Below, piece after piece: positions 11,332 through 23,051 of a DNA stretch of 64,000 bases. The position numbers were made by a program, and so were the translations under genes. A model generated the notes under the pieces. It was not told the DNA's origin and did no database searches. It worked only from the letters and a program-made list of their open reading frames with translations. Origin of the DNA: Phialophora verrucosa (lineage: Eukaryota; Ascomycota; Eurotiomycetes; Chaetothyriales; Herpotrichiellaceae); the NCBI GenBank assembly GCA_002099365.1, contig MSED01000002.1, forward strand, positions 1,798,001 through 1,862,000. Reading direction: 5' to 3'. Each line of letters starts with the position of its first letter. Positions within the stretch are counted from its first letter, which is position 1.

Positions 11332-11781
11332 CCGGGGAATAAACACACCTGACCCCCATGAGACAAGCTGTTGCGGGGGAAGGAGGTACTCGTGTCCACT
11401 CTGGCGTGGGTAGCATGGAAAGAAGAAACTCCAGAAGTGTGGGCCGCCTCGGGCTTGGAGACAGCCGTTCAGCTTGGGATCATCTCTTGAGCCTGTGTTT
11501 TTAGGTAGTAATGACAGGCCCGAGAGAGCGTTTGGTGCACGCTATCAGTATGCCAACAGATAGACACTTGAATGAAACGCTATGAACAAATGCGACTTCG
11601 AGAAGAGTAACAATAGCTGTTGGTGCCACGAACACGGATACTAGGATACTAATTAGCGATGATCAATAGATCAATCGTGCCCCAGTCTCGAGTCTTTGCC
11701 ACGTCGGCCTGCCCGGGGGAAGAGACGCATCCGGAGAGGCCTATACATGTATGTATCTCTTTCGAGTGAACAGTTCTTCGG
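11332..11781. other. Convergent 3' intergenic region
   Basis: About 450 bp between the stop codons of the P450 (plus) and the Zn2Cys6 regulator (minus). It is presumably 3' untranslated sequence from both. No other feature seen. Confidence 0.5.
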
Positions 11782-14236
11782 TCAAGGGAATAGTCGAAGT
11801 GAGCTTGTATCTGACAGAAACTCAAACTCTGACAGGAGCAAGTCTCCGGCCCAGTCCCAGACAGTGTGATCTTCTCTCGGATGAGAAAGCCTCAGTTCCC
11901 CAATGTTGGTATCATTTTGGCCGACGCTGGTATTACTTGGTTGCTCCATCCTTGAAGAGAAGTTGTCAGTAGTATTATCTGCCTGCTCGGCTGGCCCACT
12001 TGCTGCAATTTGTCCTTGAAGTTCTGGGCGTGCATTTCCACCGGATGCACTGCGTGATCTTGGGGGAGCCGTAGTAAACAGATATTCGCTCAAATTCAGA
12101 TGACCTGCCACTCCTCGCATGCGTTCCCAGAGATATTTGGAGTGATGTGTGGTTTCAGCCAGAGTACGAAGGAGGTGCAGCGCGACCAAGGAGCTCTGTC
12201 GGGCTTTGAGACGAGTTTCTTCCGTTATGACAATCTCCTTTCCATTGGCAGAGGGATTTCCGCGTTTTGAAGAGCCGAATGTGGTCGCAAAAAGCAGGAT
12301 ATCCAAAGCTGAGATGAGAAAATGGTTGAGTAGGGCTTGGTGGAAGCGGTATTCCTTTGTAGAATTATCCAACCCTGCCACGATTTGCACTGTGTCTGCG
12401 GCCACGTCGACAGATGTGGTCCAAATATCTGATGGCGCTGCGTCACGGAGTGTTGTGCAGAGAAAAGCCCGGGAAATAAGGGTTCGAAGATGGTTTGCAC
12501 GTAAGGAGAGGGTTGTGCGCACTAAATGGAGAGCTGCTCTCGCCTTGTCATCGGCGTTGGTACGTTCCAGGTCGCTGGAGGTGTATTGGGTCCACCGTTC
12601 AAGTTGGTATTGGAAAAATGCATACTTTTCTTGCCAATTATGCAAAAGCTGAGGCCTAGTGTCTCTACTATCACAGAAGAGATCATCAGTGGCTTGCTTT
12701 CCGATCCGTGCGTACTCGACCATGGCTGTCAGGAAGACCGCACCGAGCTGATACACGCTATCAGTTAGCCGCTGAAAGCGATCGGGAACGGGGAGGGGAA
12801 GGGCTGCCAAGTTCGGGACCTACAGGCCGGGGAAATGTTGGCTCGAGAGAGAGCTCTTGAGCAGCGTTTGCTACTCCCAGCCCATAGCTGAGCTGGCGTT
12901 CAAGAACGTAGATCGTCCAGATGGTGTTGATGGCCCACGAACGAGTTGATGCATCGGGAAAGGAGCGCATGAGCACGATTTCCCGATTCAACCCGAGCTC
13001 TAGAATAATGCGTGTGACGTTTCCTAGGAAGCGCCATCCGCGACGCCATATTCCACGGCGTAGATAGAAAATGCTCTGGAAGACACAAGTCAGCCTTAAA
13101 GGTTGGGTTTCTGTGGAGGGGGTCATTACCACTAATGTCATCGATACCAAATCTTTCAGGTCCACAGTATCGCTCCATAGTATTGACTCTACCTCTGAAT
13201 GGACGCTTTGGAAAAGCCGGAGTGCCATCGTATTGTGCATATCGTCCTCGGTAAGCAGCCCTGTCGCTAAAACCAGCTTTAGAATGGCCAGATCACTCGG
13301 GCATAGTTCTAATGTCCAGAACTCGGGTAGGCTTTGATTTGAGTAACGCGCCCGGGTGTCCGTGAAGCATCGCGCTATTCGCATAACGTCGGCCGTATCG
13401 ACAATGGGATACATGAGGCCTTCCAAAACCCCATACGATTCTATGGTTTGCATAATCTTGTTGTCGTCCAGCTCTTCCAGTGGGTGTATCAAGCTTGAGG
13501 GGGAGAGTATCTGAGGCGGGTTCATGTGTGACGCCGAGTTTGGAGTATCAGAAGCTTCGCTCGCGGTCATGTCGCTCCATTCCCCGTCAATGATCTCGCC
13601 TTGGATGATCCAGAAAGGAGACGGCGCCGATGTTGGCGATGAGGCAAGTTGTGACGTTGGCTTGTAGGAGCCATCGAACTTTTGGGGCCCAGATTCGATC
13701 ACATTTATGCAAAAGAGTGAGCTTGTTTGGCTGTGTAGCAATGGCAATGCCCGTTTATAAGCTGTCTCAAAGCCGTGTTCCTTTGAATTCGGTGGGCCAG
13801 GCAGCTTTTGAGCGCCGGTCAGCATTGCCAATTGTCCTGTCAAGGAGTCCAGCTTCTGGGCTTGCTGCTCAAGGCGCGCTAACAGCGATGTATGAAAGTG
13901 ATCTTCGTTGTCCCTGTTGAAGTCATTTCTTGCTGGACGATTGACAGCTTCGAGGCTGGGTCGGGGTCGTTCAGCGTCCGCTTGCTGCCGCTCTTCCACC
14001 AAGAAGGTCGGCAAATACTGTGCACTGTAGTGACAAGTCGACGGGTCACGCGCTGCGCAGGGTGCACACGGGAGGCGGCCATCACAACGAACTTTGGCGG
14101 CTTTGCATCGATTGCAGGCGTGCGCTGTATAAGGGTCTCTTTTTCGACGGGCAGTGGAATGTTGTGTTCCCTTTTTGACAATCCTGCCACCAGTCTTCGC
14201 GTTGACGGCAGGCTGAGATTCTGATGGAGCAGGCAT
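11782..14236 (-). CDS. Zn2Cys6 transcription factor with fungal-specific middle homology region
   Basis: Two exons, 14236-12824 and 12747-11782, separated by a 76-nt intron with a clear CTAAC branch site and CAG acceptor, encode 792 residues. The start is the ATG of MPAPSES. A longer upstream frame begins only with TTG. The binuclear zinc cluster is CNRCKAAKVRC...CAPC...C (spacing C-x2-C-x6-C-x5-C-x2-C-x7-C) at about residues 42-70, preceded by a basic stretch. A leucine-containing segment near 110-140 may be the dimerisation coil. The middle region (about 270-600) is helical and matches the fungal-specific transcription factor domain in character. The C-terminal 150 residues are Ser/Asn/Gln-rich and acidic, suitable for activation. 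It lies between a P450 and an FAD monooxygenase, so it may regulate them. That is inference from position only. Confidence 0.88.
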
Positions 14237-14602
14237 GGTTTCAAGTATTCGTACTGAACACAATCGAAATGATGCTCGAACTTGCCAGAGACACGAGACG
14301 AACGGGAGAGAGTTGATTTGTCAGGAGGAAAGCGATTTCCTAGCGCGGAATACGGGGGCATGCTAAGCATCCAAGTCTGGGGGAGGGGGGCTGTGCGGAG
14401 CTGCTCCGTGTGGGGGGCACATCAGCCTGGTGAGGCTGGCAGTCTGAGGCCTGATCCTGTTCGCTGAACCATCACATTCTGGTATGAGATGAACTCAAGT
14501 CTCCCTCCTACGGGCAAGTCGCTAGTGCATATCAAAAGGGGATGTCGCAAGCTTAGCATCTGGATACAACTGTGTAGACTAGATGAGATTGATCTTATGT
14601 TT
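14237..14602. promoter_or_regulatory. Upstream region of the Zn2Cys6 regulator
   Basis: About 366 bp between the 3' end of the FAD monooxygenase gene and the start of the regulator, both on the minus strand. It should contain the regulator's promoter. No motif is assigned. Confidence 0.4.
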
Positions 14603-16809
14603 TTAAAGGCACAAAATCTTCCTCATCACGCCGAGCAACGTCGCCGGACAGTCCTCGACCATACTCATGCTCCTCCACGCCACGAAATTGTCGGGACGTA
14701 CCAAGACGCAGCCGTCTTCGTTGACTTCACGGCGATGATACCAGTCATTGTAGACGGCTTCATACTCCAGACCAAAGCCGACCGCAAATACCGCCACTTC
14801 TATACCTAGACCTTCTTTGACTTTGGTAGCAGCGTCCCGCCACATGTCTCCTCCATGGCCAGTAAAGAGAGTGAATCGGCCTTTGCCGCCCAGATCTAAT
14901 GTGGACACTGGCTTCTGTGGAATGCTCGTGTTCAGCCAGGCATGTGGCAGTCTGAGCCCAGGGTATGTATGGGGCTCGTAATATAAGACCGGATCCGAAG
15001 GTGGCTTCGGAGGCTCTCCTGCGTCGTCGAGAAAGATGGCAGACGACTCATATCGCTGCCCCATATCGGACCCTTGCGCCAGAAACTCGTGACACGTATA
15101 ATCAATCGAGTTTATGAGTTGCTGACGGCGACCCCGGCCACGTTCGGATACTTCATCTAGGATGGCCAATTGTTGCTTCCGTTCCTGCAAAGATGGGCTG
15201 AGAAACCCAAGAGATTCAAAGATAGGTATATGTTCTCTGAGAGAGGAATTCGCCCTGGAATTCGGAGCCGTCAGCCGCAAACGTCTCTACATTGCCTAAG
15301 GATGCGAAGAGCTTACCGGCCAACCACTCCAGCTCCTACTGGTGCTCGTTCGACAGTATAGCTGTCCAGCAGGGATCTCCCCGCAAGTCCTATCTTTCGT
15401 TAATGGGTTGATCTCGCTTCAAAGCACTCCAGGACCCCGTAACCAACTGCGTGGGAAATAAAACCTACCCTTTTCGACCAGAGCAACCTTCCATGCTAGG
15501 TTGGCAGCATCTTGGATGCAAGTATTCGATCCGAGCCCATTCATTGGAGGGTGTCTGTGTACTGCATCACCCAGGCAAAATCTGTCCAATTCAATAACGG
15601 TCCGCAGGTTGACGGAGGTAGTGACACTTACACCTGGCCTTTACTGTAGCACTCTGCTACAGTCTCATTGATGACCCACTTGTCTATTCGGAGGATGTCG
15701 ACGGGCATCGACGCATCACCCAATACGGCCTTGGCCTGATCCTCAACCTGCTTTTTCTCAGGCATGAAATCTGCCGGACAAGTTGGCTTATACATCATTA
15801 TCACAAGCCATTCGTACCACGGCTTGACCATTCTCACAATTGACCACGCAGCAAAGTCCGGCTGCTCCGCATCAGGTTGGATAACGTAGTGTAGGTTCCC
15901 GATTCGCGATTTCATGATGTCTGACAGATCAGCTCGAAGCAAAACATTCAGCGCGATCCCTTGGCTCGGTTTGATAGACATTGGTAATCCAAGCTGTTTG
16001 ACGACGATGCTTTTGGCACCATCTGCTCCATAAAGATACTTGCATCTGATTTTCTGAGTCATGCCGTAGATCCGATCTTCGACTTCTGCAAGGACCGAGT
16101 CTGGTGCCGAAGTGTCAAACCGGGTCAGTCGAGTGCTAAAGCGACAAGGGAATCCATGCTGAGTGGCATATCTGAGCAGGATTGGCTCCACAAGAGTTTG
16201 AGGGAACTCCAGATGCGTGCAAGGGCTGTGCTGTTCGAAATCGCCCTGCGTCAAGCAATGTCCCCGTCAATGAGCTTCACATGTAGCAAAAGTAAGATAC
16301 GCACCCCTCGCTTGGGACCACTGCCCCATGAATGAACCCGACCAAATTCTCTCCCATTCATAGTGCTGCACCACCGCGTAAGCCCCTTCTCAGGGCCGGC
16401 GTACCCAAGCTTCAGGAACTCCTTTTCGATATCCGTATCCAAGTCGCGAATGCATTCTTGGGAGATTCCCAACGACACGATTTTAGTGAATGGAATTTTG
16501 GATGACCATAGGTTGCCAACTTACCCATCGTAGGCTGATTGATGATATGAGCTCGAGGTGTATTCGCCGAAGACGGAGCAGAGCTTATGATCAATCCTTT
16601 CAATCCTATCGTCCAAAACACGCTGCCGGTTAGATGATCGGGAATGTGAATCCAGGACCCAACTCAGCCGTGTCGTTGAGACTCTTACCATGTTTCCCCA
16701 TAAAACAAGCCAGTGACGCCCCAGCAGGACCTGCTCCCACAATCAAGTGGTCAACCTCCAATATATCGTTGCTCATTGCGTGATGTTGACGGACTGCTAT
16801 GTCTGTCAT
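14603..16809 (-). CDS. FAD-dependent aromatic hydroxylase (phenol 2-monooxygenase-like)
   Basis: A multi-exon gene of roughly 600 residues starting at the ATG of MTDIAVRQ (16809). The N-terminus has the FAD dinucleotide motif HLIVGAGPAGASLACF. Further exons carry LKGLIISSAP and TPRAHIINQ, then the region about 16420-16300 (CIRDLDTDIEKEF). A long exon 16242-15630 contains KYLYGADGAKS, the DG motif of flavoprotein hydroxylases. Around 15590-15480 comes CLGDAVHRHPP, which contacts the FAD ribityl and pyrophosphate. The last exon ends at 14603 with a thioredoxin-like C-terminal domain, as in phenol hydroxylases. The likely reaction is NAD(P)H-dependent hydroxylation of an aromatic ring; the substrate is unknown. 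Exon borders in 15280-15640 and 16240-16700 were read by eye from splice signals and are less certain than the overall gene. Confidence 0.85.
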
Positions 16810-17465
16810 AGTCTTTCGGTAGATTCGCAACCGAGTGTATGCACAGGTCCGGAGGATGACAACGGGGCTTCAAAGCAATGATTAAATCTTTGAGAAAGCA
16901 TCAACCGGCGAACATAGGGACATTTGACAGAATTCAATACGTTGGCAGTGCCGTTGGGCGGCCTCAGGCCACTTCTGTTTCCTCGATATCTCGACGCTGA
17001 CAAGCTACGCTGCACGCTTCGGGAAACCCCCCAGCTCATCCATTGTCGGCAATCCCATATTCAAGAACAGGAGGGTATCTGGGCGAGCTGAGCTGTTGGT
17101 CGTCGAGCCTCAGGGACAATGCGAGCACACCTTGTCGTCCACGCGTCGTATCCGACTTCGGAATTTTCCGAACTGCCGCAATTTCCGATTACTGTAAGAT
17201 ACCAATAGAATGCCCAGGAAGATAAATGGTCGGGATGTTTCCGCTCAGATTACCAGATCGCCAGCCCCTGATGCCCAGAGCCTTACCAACCCACGACTAC
17301 GGATGGGACTGATCAAAGAAGAGACAAAATAAGTTTCACCCATGCAAGCCATATATCAATACAACATGCTGGACTCCTCGCACCCTTATCACCAAAACAA
17401 ACCTCGGTAGCCAGAAACTCTCGGTATCAAGGGACCATATCTGCACCTCTCCCGGAGCTCGAATC
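16810..17465. promoter_or_regulatory. Divergent promoter region (FAD monooxygenase / nitroreductase)
   Basis: About 655 bp between the two divergent starts. A TATATCAA element at 17352-17359, about 107 bp upstream of the nitroreductase start, is a possible TATA-type element. A shared promoter would allow co-regulation of the two redox enzymes. No coding exon is seen. Confidence 0.4.
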
Positions 17466-18083
17466 ATGTCGCCAAACACAGCAGACAGCCTCATTGCAGC
17501 GGTTGCCGAACGACGATCGGTCTACAGACTCTCCGGTGAAACCACCATCTCCAAGGCAAGGCTCGAAGAGATCGTCCAGAAAGTCCTGTTAGCCACTCCA
17601 TCAGCCTTCAACACCCAAAGCACCCGCATCGTTGTCTTGCTGGGAGACGAGCATCGGAAACTATGGGACATCGTCCGCGCCGGGGTGAAGCCCCTCGTTG
17701 CAGCGGAACAGGCACAGGCAACCGAAACGAAGATCGCTGGATTCCAGGGAGCTTATGGCACGATCCTCTTCTTCGAGGACCCGACGCCGTATGAGCCTCT
17801 CCAATCGTTTAAGATGTATGCCGACAAGTTCCCCGGCTGGCGTGAGCAGACTAGTGGCATGCACCAGTTGCTCGTCTGGACGGCACTGGAAGCAGAGGGG
17901 TTGGGAGCGAACCTGCAGCATTATAATCCCCTCATTGATGAAAAGGTGCAGCAGACCTGGTCTGAGAAAATCCCGCAGCAGTGGCAACTATTGTCCCAGA
18001 TGGTCATTGGGAAGCCAGTGGGAGAGTTGCCGCCGGCGAAGGAGAAGAAGCCTGTCGAGGGGAGATTCGCCATCATTGGGTGA
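17466..18083 (+). CDS. Nitroreductase-family FMN oxidoreductase (Frm2/Hbn1-like)
   Basis: A single exon, 205 residues, with ATG at 17466. The N-terminal AERRSVYRL matches the FMN-phosphate binding start of nitroreductases. SGMHQLLVWTALEAEGLGANLQHY matches the helix and loop that pack on the flavin in the small fungal Frm2/Hbn1 subfamily, whose usual length is about 190-210 residues. Known roles in yeasts are in fatty-acid signalling and oxidative or nitro-compound stress. The enzyme would use NAD(P)H to reduce nitro- or quinone-type substrates in the cytosol. It is divergent from the aromatic hydroxylase and upstream of the glutathione transferase, which fits a detoxification setting. No signal peptide or membrane segment. 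Confidence 0.9.
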   Translation: MSPNTADSLIAAVAERRSVYRLSGETTISKARLEEIVQKVLLATPSAFNTQSTRIVVLLGDEHRKLWDIVRAGVKPLVAAEQAQATETKIAGFQGAYGTILFFEDPTPYEPLQSFKMYADKFPGWREQTSGMHQLLVWTALEAEGLGANLQHYNPLIDEKVQQTWSEKIPQQWQLLSQMVIGKPVGELPPAKEKKPVEGRFAIIG

Positions 18084-19510
18084 GCCCAGGAAGAGACGTG
18101 TTGGATACCTTAAGGCTCTGTGCAAACACGTTCGAGAACGACAGAACTAGAAGAAGGTTAGAAAGAACTTTGTCTTAGAGAGTTATTGGATAGTATGGTG
18201 CATCTACGCGCAGAATTGATAGATCCAGGAGGACTGGATCCTCTGTCGTAAATAGCATCATGACTCACCCTACGAAACGCATACAGGAGATCGACCTCAG
18301 CTGGCTATTTCATCCTCCCCGGGAGTGACCTGCCCGCTTCCCCTTACTATATTTCTGATGGAGATAGGACGTGTTGAGAAAGTTGTGTCTTTTGTACGAA
18401 TGATAGACGGCGTACCAATTGGTGACTCGGGCGAGAGATGGGCCAGGATATTTGGCCGGGAGACGGAGGTACCGACGGGACAGGATCAGTGCCAGCGTCT
18501 ATGTTTTTCGCAGCGATCAGTGAATTGGGAGGCTGTGACCGGAGCCGGACCACGGATCATTTCATGCATATACGTGGAAGACGGTGGGCACCACCACCAT
18601 GGCAGCCTTTGCCGCCGGATGAAGAGCTCAAATGTCCTCCCGGTGCAGACTCCTCGGGAAGAGCATCTTTGTCTTCGTGTGACAGCTCCCCATGGGGTCG
18701 TGATTTTCCGGTGGCATGGACTTGGGGTCAACACACAGACCTGGTTTACAGAGGACCACGAAGTTTGGGAGTCCCCACGTGGACGAGAGACCTCCAGCAG
18801 TTTTTGTCGCCACCCCCCTTTCTGCATTGCTGTTCTTTTCATCATCATTCCGTGTGACCGTGTCCCGCCTGGCTGGCGAACACTATCTCAACCAGCTCAG
18901 ACGCGGCGGCTTGTAGACAGGGGAGGACTGTGCCACAAGGTCACACTTTCAAGGGCCGCGCTCTCAACTGGCGAGCCAGGCGACCACACGCTCCACAAGC
19001 GCGTCGACATCCTGGGTTCGGGGTAAGGACACCTGGATCGTGCCCCAACACTCAATTTCCCGGGGATTTCCGTAATTCATTCCGTGAAACTCCGAAGGAT
19101 GGCCCTAGAGTGCTACTCAGTGACTTCCGTGATCCATTCCGCAATACCCGGAACGATGAGCCTGGAGGGTTTATCAGCATCCCCTCCCCCTCCCAGCCTG
19201 GTCGAATGTGAAGAGTCTCTCTCGAGACCGAGTGAACCTGACACCTCAATGGCTCCGTTTGAGGTGCTGTGAGACGGAGGCCGTGAACGACCGAACCCCG
19301 ATTCCTGACAGTTGCAGGATGAACGTTGGCAGGCCTCACCTCAAGTATGGGATTTGATCCGGTTCACGTCACAAGACGTATTCTATAAGAGCAGAGAGGA
19401 ATAGCTCCGAATGACTCCCAATAGTCTAAATCGACTGTGCTGTGTTCGTCCAACGGCTATCCCTTTCCTTTCTTTGAACAGCGCATCTGAATTACCCGGC
19501 ACCTCTCACG
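18084..19510. other. Gene-free stretch upstream of the glutathione S-transferase
   Basis: About 1.4 kb with only overlapping, mutually exclusive open frames on both strands and no domain signature. A TATAAGA element at about 19384-19390, roughly 120 bp upstream of the transferase ATG, is a plausible TATA element. Nothing else supported. Confidence 0.5.
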
Positions 19511-20610
19511 ATGACGTCCCAAACCAATGGCCCCGAGGGCACCCCGTACACCTTATACCACCACACTTACTCGCTCTGTTCGATTATGATCCGCTACCTT
19601 CTGAAAATCCGGGGGGATGCCAAAGATGCCGCGTCCTCGATGAACGTCACGGAGGAATTGATTGATATCTTCAATGAGGAGCAGCTGTCCGAAAAGTACC
19701 TGCTCGAAGTGAATCCGAACGGTCAAGTGAGAATATAGTTCAATTCAACATCAATCCTCCCCCCGTTTTGATCACCCTCTCACCGTGTTCCTGATTTGAC
19801 TCTGAGATGTCCAAGACTGGGCTAATCACCCATCCGCCTGTTCCCCACAGGGGAAACGGGAGGATGAGTTCAGGTTCCTGTGCTGGGCAGCCCGGTCGCC
19901 TTCTCCTTCCCGCTGGCGCAAACCACGGCCATCTCCAAATATATTGCGGAGCGACATCCCGCTCTCCACCCACCGGAGCACGCGGCCGATATCAAGAGAC
20001 TGCTCGACGAAATGCACACCATGAACTTTTTCACCCTGTCCTTCCTCAAAAGCCCCAAACTGGCCTCGGGATTTGCCGATGCCGTGTTGAAACGCCTGGA
20101 AATTCCAGACATTAGCGACAAGTATCGCAAGGCTTTGGAGTACAAGCTCATGATGTCAGTCCCACCCTCCTCCCTCGTGGCCCATGTGTCTTTGTCCGAG
20201 TTTCATCCCCCCGGGCCCCCACGTTCTTGACACGTCGCGGGATATTATTTCGTGGGACGCAAAATTCTGACGTGATAAACGACAGTCTTCGACGAGACAA
20301 AGTGCATGCCCTCACCCCCGAAAAGATACAAGCCGAGGTGGACAAGTGTCAGAAATATCTGGACGGGATCGTCCCGCTGCTCCGCCCGGACGCCGGTCCG
20401 TGGGTATGGGGGTATCAAAGGCCCACGGCGCTCGACGCAGACCTGCTCGTTTTGCTTGCGAGGCTACAGGATGTCGGACGCGATGGGATCATTCCGCAGG
20501 AGCTCAAGGAGTACGCTGAAAAGGCGTACCAGACTCCTGAGTGGATCGAAGTCATGGAGGGGAGGACCACGATGTACGATGGACGTAACAGCGCTCCACC
20601 AAAGAAGTGA
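19511..20610 (+). CDS. Glutathione S-transferase-like protein
   Basis: Three exons, 19511-19726, 19874-20154 and 20286-20610, join in frame to 273 residues. The N-terminal thioredoxin fold begins YTLYHHTYSLCSIMIRYLL, with the short aromatic/Ser/Cys segment that contacts glutathione. It continues through NPNGQ|VPVL across the first intron, the cis-Pro loop of the family. The C-terminal half is all-helical, with RPTALDADLLVLLARLQ matching the conserved helix 6 N-capping region. Fungal enzymes of this type are common in secondary-metabolite clusters and in detoxification, conjugating glutathione to electrophiles. No targeting signal. It fits functionally with the neighbouring P450s and nitroreductase (phase I then phase II chemistry); the substrate is unknown. 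Confidence 0.88.
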
Positions 20611-20739
20611 GGGTAGTGTGAAAAGCTCGTCGCCCTTGCTCGGGAGAGGACCCGGGCCTTGTTGAGTGAAACCATGAGAGTCCCTCTGTTATCTAGTCCC
20701 CGGCCTGTCCTCGCGGTTCTCGTAGTGCATAAATCTCAT

Positions 20740-22458
20740 TCATCCCCGAATGGCAACCGTTCTCTCCCCCTCCACCTCAGTAGTCATTATGGCCCAGGAC
20801 ATGCGCTCTTGTAGTCGCTGAAGCTTCGGAGCTTCCAATTCCAGGGGCGGATCGATTTCCCGAGAGAGATGGACGCCTCCCAGCCGCTGGACAGTCAGCC
20901 AGGAGAGCGCACTATTGCAGCGGAGAACGGGATATTGTTCGAAAAATTCCTGGTCGAGTCGCGTGCCGGCCACATCAGTGCAACAGAGGCCATACGCCTT
21001 GCACAGAGCAGCCACCTCTGGCGAGGTCGGCATGGAATGCTGGGGTCGAGACGGATGACGGGGACCGGGGCCCAGCTTCAGCTTTTGTTTTTCCAGCAGA
21101 CACAGGTCCCAGAGCCGGAAGCTCACACTGGGAATGCTGTTGCTGCTGCTGCTGTCATGCTTGGGGGTGGTGGGGCATCCTTGCTCCGTCCAGGAAGACC
21201 GGGGAGGGATCGCGTTCTGGATCGCTTTGCTCACCAGCATGTCGATATCGATCTGCTGCGGGCACGACAGCAAAATCAGCTTGTCCCGCAGGTCAGGCCA
21301 TGGTAACCAGTCAATGAAGGGTGAATGTGGGATGCACAATTGGGCCTCGGTCGGGCGATAATTGGGAGGCAGTCGCCGGTAGGACTCGGGAGAGGGAAAG
21401 TTACGCCACAGTTCGACCAGGCTGAAATGCGAGCACGCCCCCTGTTTCGGGAAAACGTCTGGTCAGTTGGTCCAGAGAGGGATGGGCATAGGCCCCAGAC
21501 AGGGGACCTACAATCAGCTGCCAATATATCTCAATGGCCGGCCACGCTTCATGAAGCACCCATGCAGTCCCTTCAAAGGCCAGCGCAGCAAGGAGGTCAA
21601 ACCTGAGAGGCAAATAGCTGTCAGCCGCATCCATAGGGAGCGTTGATCTGGATCTCATGAGACCCGAACACCGGGAGATGCATACCGGGCGGTGGTGGAC
21701 CAACGTTGCTTGACATAGTGGCTCATGGCCATGATGTACTTGTCCACGGTGCCCTGTGGGTCGACAGGGTAAAATCCCGTGTCCCGGTGCTCGTATCGAG
21801 GCTGAATAGGGAGAGGCAGCTGTGGGGGGCTCCAAAAAGCCCTCTGCTGCGTTGGGCCCGCAAGGGGACCGGGAGCCGGAAAATGCTGGAGCAGCTTGAT
21901 CGAATCATGTCCCCCCACTGGAGGGGATGCGAAATTGTCAAGCCCATCGAGAACGGTCATCATGGATGGATCTTCCTTCCCGACCGAGGCATGTGGAAGT
22001 GGAACGACTTCCGGGGCGAAGAGGTCGTCCATTAGATCGACGTCCCGGCCCGCCTGGGCAGCAGGAGGGGAGAATGGATTTGTCTCGTCCATGGACCAAG
22101 GCCACGAGGACAAATCCTCGCAGTTCATTTCCGGGTTGAAGTAATAGCCGTGTTGGAGATCCGGAGCTCCCTCGCCTCCAGGTTCGTCTGGGACCCCAGA
22201 CGTGTCATTTAAAAGCAGATTGCTCTCCCCCATGCACGCTGGCATCTGATCAAAGCAGTCTCCTGCCGCGGTCGCAGCGTGGCTCCAATTCGGTGCAGTG
22301 GTGCGCCACTGCGCCGAGAGAGATGCACACATGCTTTCTAGCCGCTCGACTCGAAGTTCGGTCAATCTCTGCCGTTGTCTCAGGGCAAAATTGTGCCTCT
22401 CCAGTTGGATCAGTCGGCGTTTGAGCCCTGCATGGGCGGGACACTGGGTCAGTGCCAT
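20740..22458 (-). CDS. DUF3425 regulator, no recognisable bZIP basic region
   Basis: At least three to four minus-strand exons: about 22430-21690 (possibly preceded by a short first exon with the ATG at 22458), about 21605-21510, and about 21445-20740. The C-terminal exon carries YRRLPPNYRPTEAQL and PHSPFIDWLPWPDLRDKLI, the hallmark of the DUF3425 domain found in fungal bZIP-like regulators. The N-terminal part has a short heptad-like helix, LKRRLIQLERHNFALRQRQ, and acidic Pro/Asn-rich activation-like sequence. The basic DNA-contact motif that normally precedes this helix is not visible in the about 300 bp upstream on this strand. Either an upstream exon was missed or the protein has lost it. 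It lies between the glutathione transferase and the second P450. Exon borders are approximate. Confidence 0.75.
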
Positions 22459-23051
22459 GGAAGATGGTTGATGATTATCCCCTCGACGGGCTAGGGGTCG
22501 AGTTTTATCTGTAGATGCTGCTTTCGTGATGCATGGCTGGAAAGGGAGGTGCAAGAGCAGTTGGCAAGGATAGAAATTTACACGGCCCAGATGGCTCCCT
22601 GGGAAGAGGTCGAGCTAGGGAGGCTCCACCTCTCGGGCAATGCACCGATGTGCTGGAGAAAATCTGGGGTGCAGAGCGGAAAAGGGGTGAACAGACCTGG
22701 GGAAGAGGGGGAAACCAGACATTCTGACTAATTCACGGAGAGCGGTTCGTCGCTCTTGCTAGGCGGGTGCGGAATGCTAATCTGAGGGGCGCTTGGAACT
22801 GCACGATACGTGGGACCGGAAGCGGGGGCTTGCTTCAGTCCGGTCGCCATCATCTTCTAGAGCCTCATCCGATCACCAAGTCCCGGGCACAGATGCGTGG
22901 CCGCTCCTCCATCCTCCCGGCGTTAGCACCACGGGCACTGTCTTCTTCATGCGCGATGGAGAATTTGAGTCCGCAGCGGATTATACCTCAACCCTAATAC
23001 TCCCTCCACTCCGCTCTGGCTGTTCGCCCAGGACCCTCTTTGTTGGACGTG
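22459..23051. other. Intergenic region between DUF3425 regulator and second P450
   Basis: About 590 bp. Both flanking genes are on the minus strand, so it carries the regulator's promoter and the P450 3' end. I looked here for an exon with a bZIP basic region and found none. Confidence 0.5.

Noticed and set aside
12748..12823. Apparent frameshift in the Zn2Cys6 regulator
   Set aside because: Explained by a 76-nt intron with a CTAAC branch site and a CAG acceptor that joins the frames exactly.
14282..14809. Short plus-strand frames upstream of the Zn2Cys6 regulator
   Set aside because: The first overlaps the regulator's promoter region and the second is antisense to the FAD monooxygenase C-terminus.
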